64,000 nt of DNA from Celeribacter baekdonensis B30 (GTDB lineage: Bacteria > Pseudomonadota > Alphaproteobacteria > Rhodobacterales > Rhodobacteraceae), in assembly GCF_000299875.1 (NCBI RefSeq), contig NZ_AMRK01000003.1, positions 62,001 to 126,000 of the forward strand, written 5' to 3'. The position numbers and the translations under genes are program-made. The notes below the pieces were generated by a model. It saw only the letters and a list, made by a program, of their open reading frames with translations, was not told where the DNA came from and did no database searches. Position 1 is the stretch's first letter; every line of letters begins with the position of its first letter. Positions 8,334 through 16,948 of the stretch are shown piece by piece.

Positions 8334-9158
8334 TCACCCCATCATCGCCTTACGCAGCATATTGAGTGCAACGAGGATCAGGAAACCACCAAACACCCGC
8401 TTGAGCGGTTTGGGGTCCATCGCATGGGCAATTTTCGCTCCCAAAGGCGCGGTGATGAGTGTCATTGAGATCACCACAAGAAAGGCCGCAATGTTCACGG
8501 CCCCGATGGTGAAAGGCGGCGTGACCTCCGCCGGAATATCGACAAAGAGAAAACCGATGACTGACGGGATGGCAATGATGGCACCAAAGCCCGCCGCGGT
8601 GGCAACGGCGCGATGGATCGGCACACCGTAAAGTGTCATCGTTGGCACGCCAAAAGACCCGCCGCCAATGCCCATCAGCACCGACAAGAACCCGATCAGC
8701 GGCGAAATGACCCCCCGCATGAGGCCTTTGGGCATCTCGGAGCCCAACCGCCATGCGGCATTGCCAAAGGCCATATAGAGGCCGATGAACACGGCGACAC
8801 CGCCAAAGATCATCTGAAGCGTGACGGTGCGCAGGCTTGAGGCGACCAAAACGCCCACCACGGCGCCAATGACAATGCCGGGGGCGAAACTTTTCAGGAT
8901 CGACCAGTCCACCGCACCCTTTTTGTGATGCGACAGCACCGAGCGGATCGAGGTGACAATGATGGTGGCCAATGAGGTCGCCAGGCAGATTTGCATCAAC
9001 TGTGGCGAGCCATAGCCGAGGCCCGCGAAGGCATAATAAAACGCCGGGACCAAGACGATGCCGCCGCCGACGCCCAAAAGCCCGGCCAGGATACCGGCAA
9101 ACGCGCCAATGGCGGCGATCAACAGCGCGAAGGGCATCAAGGTTGCAAAGTCCATCAT
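8334..9158 (-). CDS. TauE/SafE family sulfite/anion exporter
   Basis: A 274-residue membrane protein of about eight helices. It has the two related halves of the TSUP family: the first begins GAFAGILAGLLGVGGGIVLVP, the second FLSVLMGIGGGSFGVPTM. TSUP proteins move sulfite, sulfoacetate, hydrogen sulfide or other small organic anions. The ATG at 9158 (MMDFATLMPF) is preferred because the upstream extension is not membrane-like. No sulfonate catabolic genes lie next to it, so the substrate is open. Confidence 0.88.
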   Translation of the reverse strand: MMDFATLMPFALLIAAIGAFAGILAGLLGVGGGIVLVPAFYYAFAGLGYGSPQLMQICLATSLATIIVTSIRSVLSHHKKGAVDWSILKSFAPGIVIGAVVGVLVASSLRTVTLQMIFGGVAVFIGLYMAFGNAAWRLGSEMPKGLMRGVISPLIGFLSVLMGIGGGSFGVPTMTLYGVPIHRAVATAAGFGAIIAIPSVIGFLFVDIPAEVTPPFTIGAVNIAAFLVVISMTLITAPLGAKIAHAMDPKPLKRVFGGFLILVALNMLRKAMMG

Positions 9159-9326
9159 GATTGGGTCCCTTATTCTACATTTTTCAACAGGCTTACCGAC
9201 AGTTTCGCAGATTGACCAGAGGGGCAAAGCGCCCGAAACTTACAGGTGGCTCAGGCCAGTTTCTCCCATTTTGACCCGCGACCGCTCTCACACAGCACCC
9301 TCGCCCTCCCGAATGAAGGTCTCCCC

Positions 9327-10523
9327 ATGTCTCCGCTGTTCAAAAGCGCCCTTGTTTTGGGCCTTCTTTCTGCCGTTGGGCCTTTTGCCATCGACATGTT
9401 TCTGCCCGCGCTTCCGGCGATTGCGGCGGATCTTCGTGCCAGTGTCGGCACGACGCAGGGCACGATTTCGCTTTATTTCATGGCCTTTGGTCTGTCGCAG
9501 TTGATCTATGGCCCCTTGGCCGATCAAGCCGGGCGCAAAGTGCCGATCTATATCGGCTTGACCCTGTTCATCATCGGGTCGATCGCGGCGACGCTTGCGC
9601 CCACCATCGCCGCGCTGATCACCGCCCGGATGATTCAGGGGGCGGGCGCGGCCTCATTGATGGTGGTGACCCGCGCGATCATTCGCGATCAATATCGCGG
9701 CTATGAAGCGACCCGGTTGATGTCCTTGGTGATGTTGGTGTTTTCGGTCTCGCCAATGTTTGCGCCGCTGGCAGGCTCTGGCTTGATTCTCATGACCGGG
9801 TGGCGCGGCATCTTTGCGGCGATGGCGGTGGCCGGGATCGTGGCCTTTGTCATCACAGCCCTGTTGCAGCCCGAAACCTTGCCGAAAGACAAGCGCGTCA
9901 AGGTCAGTCTGAGCGCGATGGCGCGCGGAGCCCGGACGCTGTTTCACGATCCGGTGTTTTTGGGGCTGACCTTTATTGGCGCGTTTTCGATGTCGGCATT
10001 TTTCGTCTTTATCGCCTCGGCGTCTTTTGTCTACACCGAGAGCTTCGGCCTGACGCCGGCGCAGTTCTCTCTGGCCTTCACCGTCAATGCCATGGGATTT
10101 ATCGGTGCGTCACAGATTGCACCGGGGCTGATGCGCAAACATGGGGCGTTGAAGATCATCAGTCTTGGCGTGTTTGGTTATGCCGCCTCGATGCTGGCGC
10201 TGTTTGCACTGGTGCTTGCAGGCTTTGGCACGTTTTGGGTCATGGTGGCCGGGCTTGTCGCCACCTTTGCCTTTGTCGGCCTGATCATCCCAACCGCCAT
10301 GGTTGCGTCTCTGGACGATCACGGCGAGATTGCCGGGCTGGCCTCCTCATTGGGCGGCACGTTACAGATGGTTGCGGGCGGGATCATGACCGCCGCCGCA
10401 GGGCCGTTCTTTGACGGAACGCCCCTGCCGATGGTGGCGGCGATGATGACCTGTTCTCTGATTGCGCTGATCCTTTTGCTGGTGGTCACACCGCGGGCGC
10501 GGATGCGGATGACACCGTTTTGA
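9327..10523 (+). CDS. MFS multidrug exporter, Bcr/CflA family
   Basis: A 398-residue major facilitator protein with twelve predicted helices. Bcr/CflA features include FAIDMFLPALPAIAADL in helix 1, the loop 2-3 motif GPLADQAGRKVPIYIG and RMIQGAGAASLMVVTRAIIRD in the helix 4/5 region. Members export chloramphenicol, bicyclomycin or small metabolites using proton motive force. The start at 9327 (MSPLFKSALVLG) was chosen because the 27 residues before it are not membrane-like. It is divergent from the TauE gene and runs convergently into acuI, with 12 bp between stops. Confidence 0.88.
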   Translation: MSPLFKSALVLGLLSAVGPFAIDMFLPALPAIAADLRASVGTTQGTISLYFMAFGLSQLIYGPLADQAGRKVPIYIGLTLFIIGSIAATLAPTIAALITARMIQGAGAASLMVVTRAIIRDQYRGYEATRLMSLVMLVFSVSPMFAPLAGSGLILMTGWRGIFAAMAVAGIVAFVITALLQPETLPKDKRVKVSLSAMARGARTLFHDPVFLGLTFIGAFSMSAFFVFIASASFVYTESFGLTPAQFSLAFTVNAMGFIGASQIAPGLMRKHGALKIISLGVFGYAASMLALFALVLAGFGTFWVMVAGLVATFAFVGLIIPTAMVASLDDHGEIAGLASSLGGTLQMVAGGIMTAAAGPFFDGTPLPMVAAMMTCSLIALILLLVVTPRARMRMTPF

Positions 10524-10535
10524 GGTCTCCTCAGG

Positions 10536-11528
10536 TCAGCCGTTCAGATCGACCACAACCCGGCCTTTGATCCCGCCTTTGAGGATCAACGCCCCAAGCT
10601 CCGGCAGGTCTTCGAGCCGGGCGGGATGGACCATCTCTTCGAGTTTCTCCATCGGCAGATCGGTGGCGATCCGTGCCCAAGCCCGCAGGCGGGCCTCTTT
10701 CGGTTGCATCACACTGTCGATGCCCAAAAGGTTCACGCCACGCAACAGAAACGGAATCACTGACGTCGGCAAAGCCGCGCCGCCCGCCAACCCCACAGCG
10801 GCCACAGAGCCACCGTATTTCATCTGGCCCAGCACCCGCGCCAACATCTCGCCACCGACGGCATCGACGCAGCCCGCCCATGTCTCGGTCTCAAGCGGGC
10901 GTTTGACCGCCTCGTTGATCTCTTCGCGCGCCACGATTTGGGTCGCGCCCAGATCGCGCAGATAGTCCGCGCTCTCGGGGCGTCCGGTCACGGCGGCGAC
11001 CTCATAGCCCAGATGCGCGAGGATCGCGGTGGCAACCGAGCCGACACCGCCCGACGCCCCTGTGACCAAAACCGGACCCTGCCCCGGTTTCAACCCGTGA
11101 TCTTCCAGCGCCATCACCGCCAACATCGCGGTAAAGCCCGCCGTGCCGACCGCCATGGCTTGACGTGTGTTCAGACCTTTCGGCAGCGGCACCAGCCAAT
11201 CGGATTTGACCCGCGCCTGTTGCGCATAACCGCCCCAATGCACCTCACCGACGCGCCAACCGGTCAGAACCACCGGATCGCCGGGTTTGAAATCAGGGCT
11301 GTCCGAGCTTGCGACCGTGCCAGAGAAATCAATGCCCGGCACATGCGGATATTTGCGGACCAAACCGCCGCCTTTGGGCGACAGGCACAGCCCGTCTTTG
11401 TAATTGAGGGTGGAATAATCAACATTGACCACCACATCGCCCTCAGGCAGCGCGTCCGTGTCGATCTGTTTGATCTGGGCCGTAGCCAGCCCGTCCTCGC
11501 CTTGTTCCATCACCAATGCTTTGAACAT
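10536..11528 (-). CDS. acuI: Acrylyl-CoA reductase (NADPH) AcuI / YhdH family quinone oxidoreductase
   Basis: A 330-residue medium-chain dehydrogenase/reductase. The N-terminal GroES-like domain starts MFKALVMEQ and includes DYSTLNYKDGLCL and the VPGIDFSGTV block. The NADPH-binding Rossmann fold carries VTGASGGVGSVA. The sequence follows the AcuI/YhdH subfamily. In Rhodobacter sphaeroides and roseobacters AcuI reduces acryloyl-CoA to propionyl-CoA in 3-hydroxypropionate and DMSP/acrylate metabolism. No dmdA or dddP lies beside it here. It is divergent from a GntR-family regulator gene across about 120 bp containing a repeated palindrome, which suggests local control. Confidence 0.87.
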   Translation of the reverse strand: MFKALVMEQGEDGLATAQIKQIDTDALPEGDVVVNVDYSTLNYKDGLCLSPKGGGLVRKYPHVPGIDFSGTVASSDSPDFKPGDPVVLTGWRVGEVHWGGYAQQARVKSDWLVPLPKGLNTRQAMAVGTAGFTAMLAVMALEDHGLKPGQGPVLVTGASGGVGSVATAILAHLGYEVAAVTGRPESADYLRDLGATQIVAREEINEAVKRPLETETWAGCVDAVGGEMLARVLGQMKYGGSVAAVGLAGGAALPTSVIPFLLRGVNLLGIDSVMQPKEARLRAWARIATDLPMEKLEEMVHPARLEDLPELGALILKGGIKGRVVVDLNG

Positions 11529-11613
11529 ATGTCTCTCCCGTTTTGTCGAAATGGCCGCTGTGCCCCGCAGGGCGTGCCAGATGGTCTTGCAAGCGGCGCT
11601 GAGTCTCCCCATA

Positions 11614-11663
11614 AATGTCAGACAATTAAATCGTGAGCGCAAGTCAAATGCCTGACAATTCAA
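11614..11663 (+). promoter_or_regulatory. Candidate GntR/FCD operator pair between acuI and the regulator
   Basis: AATGTCAGACAATTAAA (from 11614) and AATGCCTGACAATTCAA (from 11647) match at 14 of 17 positions and are 33 bp apart, about three helical turns. Each contains a short odd palindrome (TGTC-A-GACA in the first). Read on the minus strand they share AATTGTCNGRCATTT, which contains the GTNNNAC core found in FCD-type GntR operators. The second copy covers the ATG at 11648, so binding there would also block the regulator's own gene. Confidence 0.5.
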
Positions 11664-12409
11664 AATCGCAGCAAAAAACGGCTGAAAAGGACCTTTCTGC
11701 CCAGATCGCGCAGGCCATTCGCGATGCGATCCTGTCCGGGGATTTGGTGGCGGATGATCGGTTGCCGTCTGAGGCGGAGCTGTCGGACACCTATGGCGTC
11801 TCGCGCCCAACCGTGCGCGAAGCATTGAAACGGCTGGCGGCCCAAAGCCTGATCCGCACCAAACGCGGCGCGTCCGGTGGGGCCTTTGTCCATCGGCTGT
11901 CCTATCCCGAAGCCTACGGTCAGTTGGCCACCACAGCGACCCTGTTGCTCAGTCTCAATGAGGTAGATTTTGCCACCGCCTGCCGCGCCCGGTTTGCGCT
12001 TGAGCGCGGCTGCGCGCCGCTTTCGGCGCAAAACCGTGACGTCGATCATTTGGCCGCAATGCGGGCTGAAATCACCCGCCAATCCCAACCCGGCCTCTCA
12101 GACGAAGCGTTTTGTGCCTCGGATGTGGCGTTTCACCGAGCTTTGGTCGATGGCGCCAGCAACCCGGTCCTGTCCTGGCATTTGGCGGGAGCTGTCGAAG
12201 GGATGCAGCCCTTGATGAATATGATCACCTTTCGCAACCGCGACAGGGCAGAAATTGTGGCGCTGCACATTCGGATCACGGATGCTCTTGAGGCCCGCGA
12301 TGCGGCGCTGATCGACCAGCTTTTGAACGCGCTTTGCACCGTAACGCTGCGTCAAGCGGAAGCCACCGAATCGCTGCACGCGCAGAAAAACTCCGGCGCC
12401 CGCATCTAA
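11648..12409 (+). CDS. GntR family transcriptional regulator, FCD (FadR-like) subfamily
   Basis: A 253-residue regulator. The N-terminal winged helix-turn-helix contains LPSEAELSDTYGVSRPTVREALKRL and the wing residues TKRGASGGAFV. The C-terminal all-helical FCD ligand domain spans about residues 95-235, with the metal-ligand type residues in FHRALVDGASNPVL and the HIRITDALEARD helix. FCD regulators sense carboxylic acids or acyl-CoA-like metabolites. A GTG five codons upstream (11633) is an alternative start. Its position facing acuI suggests it controls that gene in response to a propionate/acrylate-pathway ligand, which is inference. Confidence 0.87.
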   Translation: MPDNSKSQQKTAEKDLSAQIAQAIRDAILSGDLVADDRLPSEAELSDTYGVSRPTVREALKRLAAQSLIRTKRGASGGAFVHRLSYPEAYGQLATTATLLLSLNEVDFATACRARFALERGCAPLSAQNRDVDHLAAMRAEITRQSQPGLSDEAFCASDVAFHRALVDGASNPVLSWHLAGAVEGMQPLMNMITFRNRDRAEIVALHIRITDALEARDAALIDQLLNALCTVTLRQAEATESLHAQKNSGARI

Positions 12410-12532
12410 TTTGATCAAATTATCAGCAAAGCGATAGAAAAAGCCCAAACCGGCCCTCTCTCCCCCTTGCACAAGTCAAAACCCGTGATAGCGTCGATCA
12501 CTGAAATTGGTCCACTTTAGGGAGACGACCCA

Positions 12533-13573
12533 ATGAACAGCTTTAAACTTCTGTGCGCCTCAACGGCCCTTGCCACGCTCGCGGGCGCGGGGTTTGCGGA
12601 AGACGCAGATCTGCTTGTGTTTGATTACTCCGGTTTTGAAAACGCCGACTTCCACACCAAATATATCGAGAAAAACGGCGACGTGCCGTCGTTTGCCTTC
12701 TTTGGCGAGGAAGACGAAGCGCTGCAAAAACTCGTCTCCGGCTTTAAGGCCGACGTCAGCCATGTCTGTGCCGGATCGGTGATGAAATGGGTCGAAAGTG
12801 GCATTCTGGAAGCTTGGGACACCTCCAAAATCACCGATTATGCCAACCTCGACAGCAATCTGTTGGGTGCAGATACGGCGGCGGCGACGTCCTATTTTAT
12901 CCCGTCCGATTTCGGCTCCACCGCCATCGCCTATAACATGGATGAGGTGCCCGCCGAAGACGTCGCCTCGCTTCAGGTGTTCAAAAAGCCGAAATACGAA
13001 GGCCGCATGACCCTGCCAGACAACGTCGATGACGCCTATGCACTCGCCTATCTGGCGACCGGCACGACCAATTGGCAAAACGCCACGGATGAGCAATTTG
13101 AAGCCGCCTCTGACTGGCTGCGCGAAGTCCACCCGAACCTGCGCACCTATTGGACCGATCCGGGCGAATTGGCTCAACTTTTGGCCACGGGCGAAGTGTT
13201 GGTGGCCTGGGCCTGGAACGAAACCTACCCGACCATGGTTGGAGAAGAGTTCCCGATCGGCTTTCAACGCCAAGCCACCGAAGGCTCGTCGCTGTGGCTG
13301 TGCGGTTATGTGAACCTCAAAGACGCTCCCGGCTCGGAAGACAAGGCCTATGACTTTATCAACGGCTTCTTGGATGTCGCCAACGCGGCCCCTTTGATGG
13401 AGGCGGGTTACGGCACGCCGAACCTTAAAGGCCTTGCCACTTTGGGCGATCAAACCTTGATCGATGCTGGCCTTGAGCCGATTGACGCCCCGATTCTGGC
13501 CCAATTGCCGATGTCCATTGAGTTGCGCGAAAAGCAATCCGAGGCCTTTGAGAAAATCAAAGCCGGGTTCTAA
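12533..13573 (+). CDS. Periplasmic ABC-transporter substrate-binding protein, polyamine (PotD-like) type
   Basis: A 346-residue exported protein with a signal peptide (residues 1-22, cleavage likely after GAGFA). The mature part looks like family 1 polyamine/iron-type binding proteins, with a KADVSHVCAGSV segment, the SDFGSTAIAYN hinge region and WAWNETYPTM. The ribosome site GGGAGA precedes the ATG. No permease or ATPase genes lie beside it, so it is an orphan that must work with a transporter encoded elsewhere. The ligand could be spermidine/putrescine or another cation. A terminator follows directly. Confidence 0.83.
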   Translation: MNSFKLLCASTALATLAGAGFAEDADLLVFDYSGFENADFHTKYIEKNGDVPSFAFFGEEDEALQKLVSGFKADVSHVCAGSVMKWVESGILEAWDTSKITDYANLDSNLLGADTAAATSYFIPSDFGSTAIAYNMDEVPAEDVASLQVFKKPKYEGRMTLPDNVDDAYALAYLATGTTNWQNATDEQFEAASDWLREVHPNLRTYWTDPGELAQLLATGEVLVAWAWNETYPTMVGEEFPIGFQRQATEGSSLWLCGYVNLKDAPGSEDKAYDFINGFLDVANAAPLMEAGYGTPNLKGLATLGDQTLIDAGLEPIDAPILAQLPMSIELREKQSEAFEKIKAGF

Positions 13574-13597
13574 GCCGGTCTCAGCACCCCCCAAAAG

Positions 13598-13627
13598 AAA
13601 CGCCGCTCCTTTCGGGGCGGCGTTTTG
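13598..13627 (+). terminator. Rho-independent terminator after the binding-protein gene
   Basis: AACGCCGCTCC and GGGGCGGCGTT form an 11-bp stem with a TTTC loop (one G-U pair), followed by TTT. It lies 25 bp after the stop codon at 13573 and separates this gene from ssrA. Confidence 0.85.
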
Positions 13628-13682
13628 CGTTTGATCGAGGCCATCCCTCTTCTGCCCCTCTTGAACCCGGCCCCGGAACCGC

Positions 13683-14035
13683 TTAGGTATGAGGTGTTCG
13701 GGCAACCGGACTATGGACATAAACGCGCTCGTAATACGCGGATCGGACCCGGGGGCGGTACCCGGCGTCTCCACCATACACCCATCGGTTTGGACCTTCA
13801 TTTGAGGCCTTGGCGATTTGGATCATGGGGACGAAATAGGATCGACGGACGTCTAAAGGGGTTTGCTTTGTTTCGGTGAGTTACCACCGTTATCGGTACA
13901 CTAAAGCTAGTTGCAAATGACAACAAAGCTCCGATGGCTCTCGCAGCGTAAGCTGTGCGAAAAATCGAAAACTAAGTCCTTAGGTTTAGCGACTTAAGGC
14001 GGGGTTCGCAGGTACCTGGCAACAGAAACCTGCAC
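13683..14035 (+). ncRNA. ssrA: Transfer-messenger RNA, circularly permuted two-piece alphaproteobacterial type
   Basis: The acceptor piece comes first and ends CGTCTCCACCA (13766-13776). After a roughly 50-nt spacer the coding piece starts at 13827 with GGGGACG, which pairs with CGTCTCC including the usual G-U third pair. The conserved GGATCGACGG follows. The resume codon GCA is at 13913, and the tag reads ANDNKAPMALAA with TAA at 13949-13951. The C-terminal ALAA is the ClpX/ClpA degron. The arm next to the acceptor stem is CCGGG/CCCGG with the loop GGCGGTA. The spacer is removed during maturation. Outer ends are approximate. tmRNA with SmpB rescues stalled ribosomes and tags the nascent chain; SspB, which delivers such proteins to ClpXP, is encoded about 3 kb downstream. 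Confidence 0.95.
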
Positions 14036-14162
14036 TTTCCCCCTCTCTGCCGGATAAGAAACTTGACGTTAGGTCAATTTGTAAATTCGTCTGGATTTAA
14101 ACCAATCCTTTAGGGTTTGCGCCCATAGTTTTTAAAGGTCATGGACAGAGGCGGATGAGAAA

Positions 14163-14588
14163 ATGAACGGCGTTGAACTGCTGAAAGCATGGTATGAACG
14201 GGTCTGGGTTCAGGGCGATTTATCCGCCATTGACGACTATTTCGGCATCTCTGGTGCCGCCTCCGGGTTGATGACCGATCTTGCCGCCGAGCTTGAGGAT
14301 TTTCGCGTCCTCGTCCCCGCCGTCCTTCATGCGCTGCGCGATGTGTCCTGTGACATTCTTGATTCGATGGAACAGGGCGATCGGGCGTGGGTCCGAATGC
14401 GCCTCAACGCAAAACGCGCGATGGACATGAAACCGGTCTCCATTTCGGGTCAGGTGATGATCCGCACCAAGGATGGCAAAATCTGCGAAGCCTATAACAA
14501 CTTTGATTTTGTCAGCTATTTTGAACAAATGGGCAACCTTCCGCCCAACACAGTGGCGCTCTGCCTTGCGGGTGAATCTTTAGGCTAA
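14163..14588 (+). CDS. SnoaL-like / NTF2-fold small protein
   Basis: A 141-residue protein that fits the SnoaL-like polyketide cyclase superfamily. It has an N-terminal helix with LLKAWYERVWVQGDLSAIDDYF, a middle helix, and a beta-sheet with MIRTKDGKICEAYNNFDF near the end. NTF2-fold proteins are often enzymes or ligand binders, but the active-site residues cannot be assigned by eye. The start at 14163 follows GAGGCGGATGAGAAA, a plausible ribosome site. No linked pathway genes. Confidence 0.75.
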   Translation: MNGVELLKAWYERVWVQGDLSAIDDYFGISGAASGLMTDLAAELEDFRVLVPAVLHALRDVSCDILDSMEQGDRAWVRMRLNAKRAMDMKPVSISGQVMIRTKDGKICEAYNNFDFVSYFEQMGNLPPNTVALCLAGESLG

Positions 14589-14773
14589 GCCTGAGCTGCT
14601 CAGAAGCTGCGCAGAGCCCAGAATACGATTTTTCTTGCCTTGCGCGAAATTTGATCAAAAGTGATCAAGCCGGGCCCTTTGTCTACCCTAAAAGCAATGC
14701 TCAAACGCGCCATCTCTATCAGGCGCATACGGGGTAGATCATCGCCTGTCCGGCGTCTTTCCATAGGTGATCC

Positions 14774-15526
14774 ATGACCAAATTCCTTGCTCTTCCTCTG
14801 GCTCTTGCAACGCTCGCGTCCCTGCCCCTGAGCGCACAAGACGCACCGCTGCCGAAACTCGGGCCAAACGCGACCCCCATCACGCAGGCCACGGACTATC
14901 TGCGCCAAACGCCCGCGCCCGATTACTGGGCCTTCGCGCCCTATGTGAAAATGCAATTCACCACCTCCGCCTGCTCGGTCGCCGCCATCACGGGGGCGGT
15001 CAACGGGCTTTCCGGCCTGCCCACCAATGCCGAAGACACGGTGATGACCCAGCCTGACCTGTTGGAACGCGTTGGCGACGCCCATTGGTCCGACATCTCC
15101 GCCGAGGGCGGCGATGGTGTGACCTTTGCCGAGCTTGAGACCTATGCCGGAAAGGCGCTCATAGCGGCCGGTCTCGACAGCTATACGGTCAGCGCCTTTA
15201 AACCCACTGACGCCTCGGAAGCCACGCTTGCCACCGTGCGCGAGTGGTTGACACTCAACGAACAGAGCGCCGAAGACGCAATGATGATCTATTTCAACCA
15301 AGGCGTCGTCACCGGCGATTGGGACGGCCCGCATGTCTCCGTCATCGGGGCCTATGATGCGGCCAAGGACGAGGTGTTGATCCTGGAGGTCGATCAGGAA
15401 TGGTACATCCCCTATTGGACCTCGGTGCCGGTCTTGGTTGAGGCGATGTTGAAACCGACCTCGGCGGAGCATGGCGTGCTTGAGGGCGAAACCGGCGGTT
15501 TGGTGCGCCTGGCACTGGCAAATTGA
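14774..15526 (+). CDS. Phytochelatin synthase-like cysteine peptidase (C83 family), exported
   Basis: A 250-residue protein with a signal peptide (1-21, LSAQD cleavage region). The core resembles bacterial phytochelatin synthase-like proteins. The catalytic Cys is in FTTSACSVAA (Cys67), the His in GPHVSVIGAYDAAKDEVLILEVD (His187) and the Asp about residue 207, in the papain-like order Cys-His-Asp. Bacterial members mostly cleave glycine from glutathione and make little phytochelatin. Export to the periplasm is notable, since glutathione or its metal complexes would have to be met there. The next gene is a chromate transporter 82 bp away, suggesting a metal-stress pair. Confidence 0.8.
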   Translation: MTKFLALPLALATLASLPLSAQDAPLPKLGPNATPITQATDYLRQTPAPDYWAFAPYVKMQFTTSACSVAAITGAVNGLSGLPTNAEDTVMTQPDLLERVGDAHWSDISAEGGDGVTFAELETYAGKALIAAGLDSYTVSAFKPTDASEATLATVREWLTLNEQSAEDAMMIYFNQGVVTGDWDGPHVSVIGAYDAAKDEVLILEVDQEWYIPYWTSVPVLVEAMLKPTSAEHGVLEGETGGLVRLALAN

Positions 15527-15607
15527 GCATCTAACTCTTGACCCAAACGCAGGGGCGTTTACCAAAGGCGTGCCGGACATGACCCCCGGACAAACGCGAG
15601 CGCCCGG

Positions 15608-16882
15608 ATGACGCCCCTGCCCCAAACACCTCGGCCACAAACACCCCTGCCCGACTTTCTCAAAACCTTCGCCCGCATTGGCCTGTTGTCCTTTGGCGGA
15701 CCGGCGGCGCAAATCGCGATGATGCATCGCGAAGTGGTCGAGACCCGCAAGTGGATGGACGAGGAGGGATTTCTCTCCGCCCTGTCCTTTTGCATGATGT
15801 TGCCCGGCCCCGAAGCGATGCAGCTTGCCACCTATTGCGGCTGGCGTTTGCGCGGCGTGCCCGGCGGTGTCATCGCGGGGCTGTTTTTCGTCCTCCCCGG
15901 CGCATTGGTCATGTTGGCGCTGGCGGCGCTTTACGCCCATTTCGGCCACCTGCCCCTCTCTGAGGCGCTGTTTTTAGGCGTCAAAGCCACGGTCACTGTG
16001 ATCGTGCTACAAGCCCTGTTTCGCTTGGGCAAAAAGGCCTTGGGGCGGGTGGATCGTTGGGCGATGGCGGTGATCTCTTTCGTGCTGATTGCGGTGTTTG
16101 CCGTGCCGTTCCCGGTGATCGTCTTGGCCGCCGCGCTCGTCGGCGCGCTCACCGCTCCCCCCGCAGAGGTCCAAATCCACGCCGCGCCCAAAGCCCATCA
16201 CCTGCCCCGCACGCTCGTCGTTTGGGGGGCGCTGTGGGCCGCGCCCTTGCTCAGCCTTTGGGCCACGGGCCAAGAGCGGCTTTTGGCAATCGGTTTGTTT
16301 TTCTCCCGCCTTGCCGTGGTGACCTTTGGCGGTGCCTATGCGGTTTTGGCCTATATGAGCCAAGAGGTGGTCAACAACCAGGGCTGGCTCACGCCCGAGG
16401 CCATGCTTGACGGCCTGGGACTGGCCGAAACCACGCCGGGACCGCTGATTTTGGTCACCGAGTTTGTCGGCTATATGGCGGCCACCCCTTTGGGCCTGTG
16501 GGGCGGCGTGATCGGCGCGTCTTTGACGCTTTGGGTCACCTTTGTGCCTTGTTTTCTTTGGATTTTCGCGGGTGCCCCTTACATCGACTGGATCAGCACC
16601 CGCCCAAGGCTCTCGGGTGCTCTCAAGGCAATCACCGCCGCCGTGGTGGGCGTCATCGCCTCGCTGTCATGGTGGTTCACCCTGCATGTGCTCTTTGCCC
16701 AAACCACACGGATACAGGCCGGGCCTGTGCGCCTTGATCTGCCGATGCTGCAGAGCCTCAACCTCAAGGCCCTCGCCCTCATGGTGCTGGCGGCGATTTT
16801 GCTCTTTGCGTTCAAGCGCGGATTGATGACTGTGCTGGCCCTCGTGGCCCTTACAGGCCTCGCGTTTCATATTGTCCTTTGA
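15608..16882 (+). CDS. chrA: Chromate transporter, ChrA family (two CHR domains)
   Basis: A 424-residue membrane protein with two homologous CHR halves. The first carries FARIGLLSFGGPAAQIAMMHREVVE and LPGPEAMQLATYCGWRLRG. The second carries LAVVTFGGAYAVLAYMSQEVV and the matching LGLAETTPGPLILVTEFVGY. ChrA expels chromate from the cytoplasm using the proton gradient, and many members act on other oxyanions. The ATG at 15608 directly precedes a short proline-rich leader before the first helix. It lies downstream of the phytochelatin synthase-like gene on the same strand, perhaps co-transcribed. Confidence 0.9.
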   Translation: MTPLPQTPRPQTPLPDFLKTFARIGLLSFGGPAAQIAMMHREVVETRKWMDEEGFLSALSFCMMLPGPEAMQLATYCGWRLRGVPGGVIAGLFFVLPGALVMLALAALYAHFGHLPLSEALFLGVKATVTVIVLQALFRLGKKALGRVDRWAMAVISFVLIAVFAVPFPVIVLAAALVGALTAPPAEVQIHAAPKAHHLPRTLVVWGALWAAPLLSLWATGQERLLAIGLFFSRLAVVTFGGAYAVLAYMSQEVVNNQGWLTPEAMLDGLGLAETTPGPLILVTEFVGYMAATPLGLWGGVIGASLTLWVTFVPCFLWIFAGAPYIDWISTRPRLSGALKAITAAVVGVIASLSWWFTLHVLFAQTTRIQAGPVRLDLPMLQSLNLKALALMVLAAILLFAFKRGLMTVLALVALTGLAFHIVL

Positions 16883-16948
16883 TGACCTCTTTCCTTAGCC
16901 GCAGAATCTCGTATGCTGCACCACAGGAGACACAGAAAGGATGCACAG

